Made by a program: the position numbers and the translations under genes | From: Prunella strophiata | Taxonomy: Eukaryota; Chordata; Aves; Passeriformes; Prunellidae | NCBI GenBank assembly: GCA_036583965.1 | Contig: JAZBQD010000017.1 | Span: 29,728,310-29,792,309 of the forward strand | DNA: 64,000 nt | Direction of reading: 5' to 3' | In this document: positions 63,870 through 64,000 of the stretch, piece after piece | Numbering within the stretch: position 1 is the stretch's first letter | Layout: the number at the start of each line of letters is the position of its first letter | The notes under the pieces: model-generated | What the model saw: the letters and a program-made list of their open reading frames with translations, nothing else | Databases searched by the model: none | What the model was told of the DNA's origin: nothing

Positions 63870-64000
63870 CAGTCTTGAAAATGCTTTATTGAACCGTGTG
63901 TCTTATTGTAATGTGCAGAAGATGTGTTTGAAAAACTACAGCTTGAAAAATTTTTGAAAGTCTTCAACAATCAATAAAAAAAGTCCCCTGCTGGGGGTAA
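63870..64000 (-). other. Probable 3' end of a convergent minus-strand gene (partial, unidentified)
   Basis: On the minus strand AATAAA (63885-63890) is followed by a T/G-rich element ('actgttgttcagttgatttt'), a well-formed cleavage site near 63870. The preceding bases look like untranslated sequence, so the gene cannot be named. A plus-strand AATAAA at 63973 is the competing reading. Confidence 0.4.

Overview
This window is vertebrate nuclear DNA, most probably from a bird. The introns hold many truncated CR1 retroposons, including typical avian 3' ends with the octamer-like 'ATTCTATGATT' tail on either strand. No mammalian SINEs were recognised. The species cannot be named from the sequence.

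Nearly the whole window is one plus-strand gene, HOOK3, a dynein-dynactin activating adaptor. Its first coding part (human exons 1-2, residues 1-48) lies upstream of the window. Twenty coding exons, matching human exons 3 to 22, were placed base by base between 194 and 48429. All have GT-AG junctions and consistent phases. Joined, they give residues 49-718, exactly the human length. They cover most of the N-terminal Hook domain (contact residues Q147 and I154 present), the long central coiled coils, and the C-terminal cargo-binding region ending in PATAR.

Layout: 1-8.4 kb holds exon 3 and a large intron with three antisense CR1 pieces. 8.4-23.7 kb holds the rest of the Hook domain and the first coiled-coil exons. 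25.8-37.1 kb holds the central coiled-coil exons; exon 15 sits between sense CR1 fragments. 37.1-48.4 kb holds the C-terminal exons and a candidate 6-nt in-frame microexon at 41459. 48.4 to about 59.6 kb is a very long 3' UTR with several poly(A) signals, a 22-bp perfect palindrome and two strong RNA stem-loops. It also has a strong splice acceptor at 56773 that could create an alternative last exon. 59.6-63.9 kb is intergenic, with a CA/GCA minisatellite. The last ~130 bases look like the 3' end of an unidentified convergent minus-strand gene.

The most interesting signals are the microexon (inserts Ala-Ile between residues 540 and 541), the possible alternative C-terminus (PATA-SDVVA), the palindrome and stem-loops in the UTR, and an unrecognised protein-like antisense reading frame in the last intron. 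No tRNA, rRNA, snoRNA, CRISPR array or CpG-island promoter was seen. The residue comparisons with human HOOK3 and the domain facts come from memory, not from an alignment run here.
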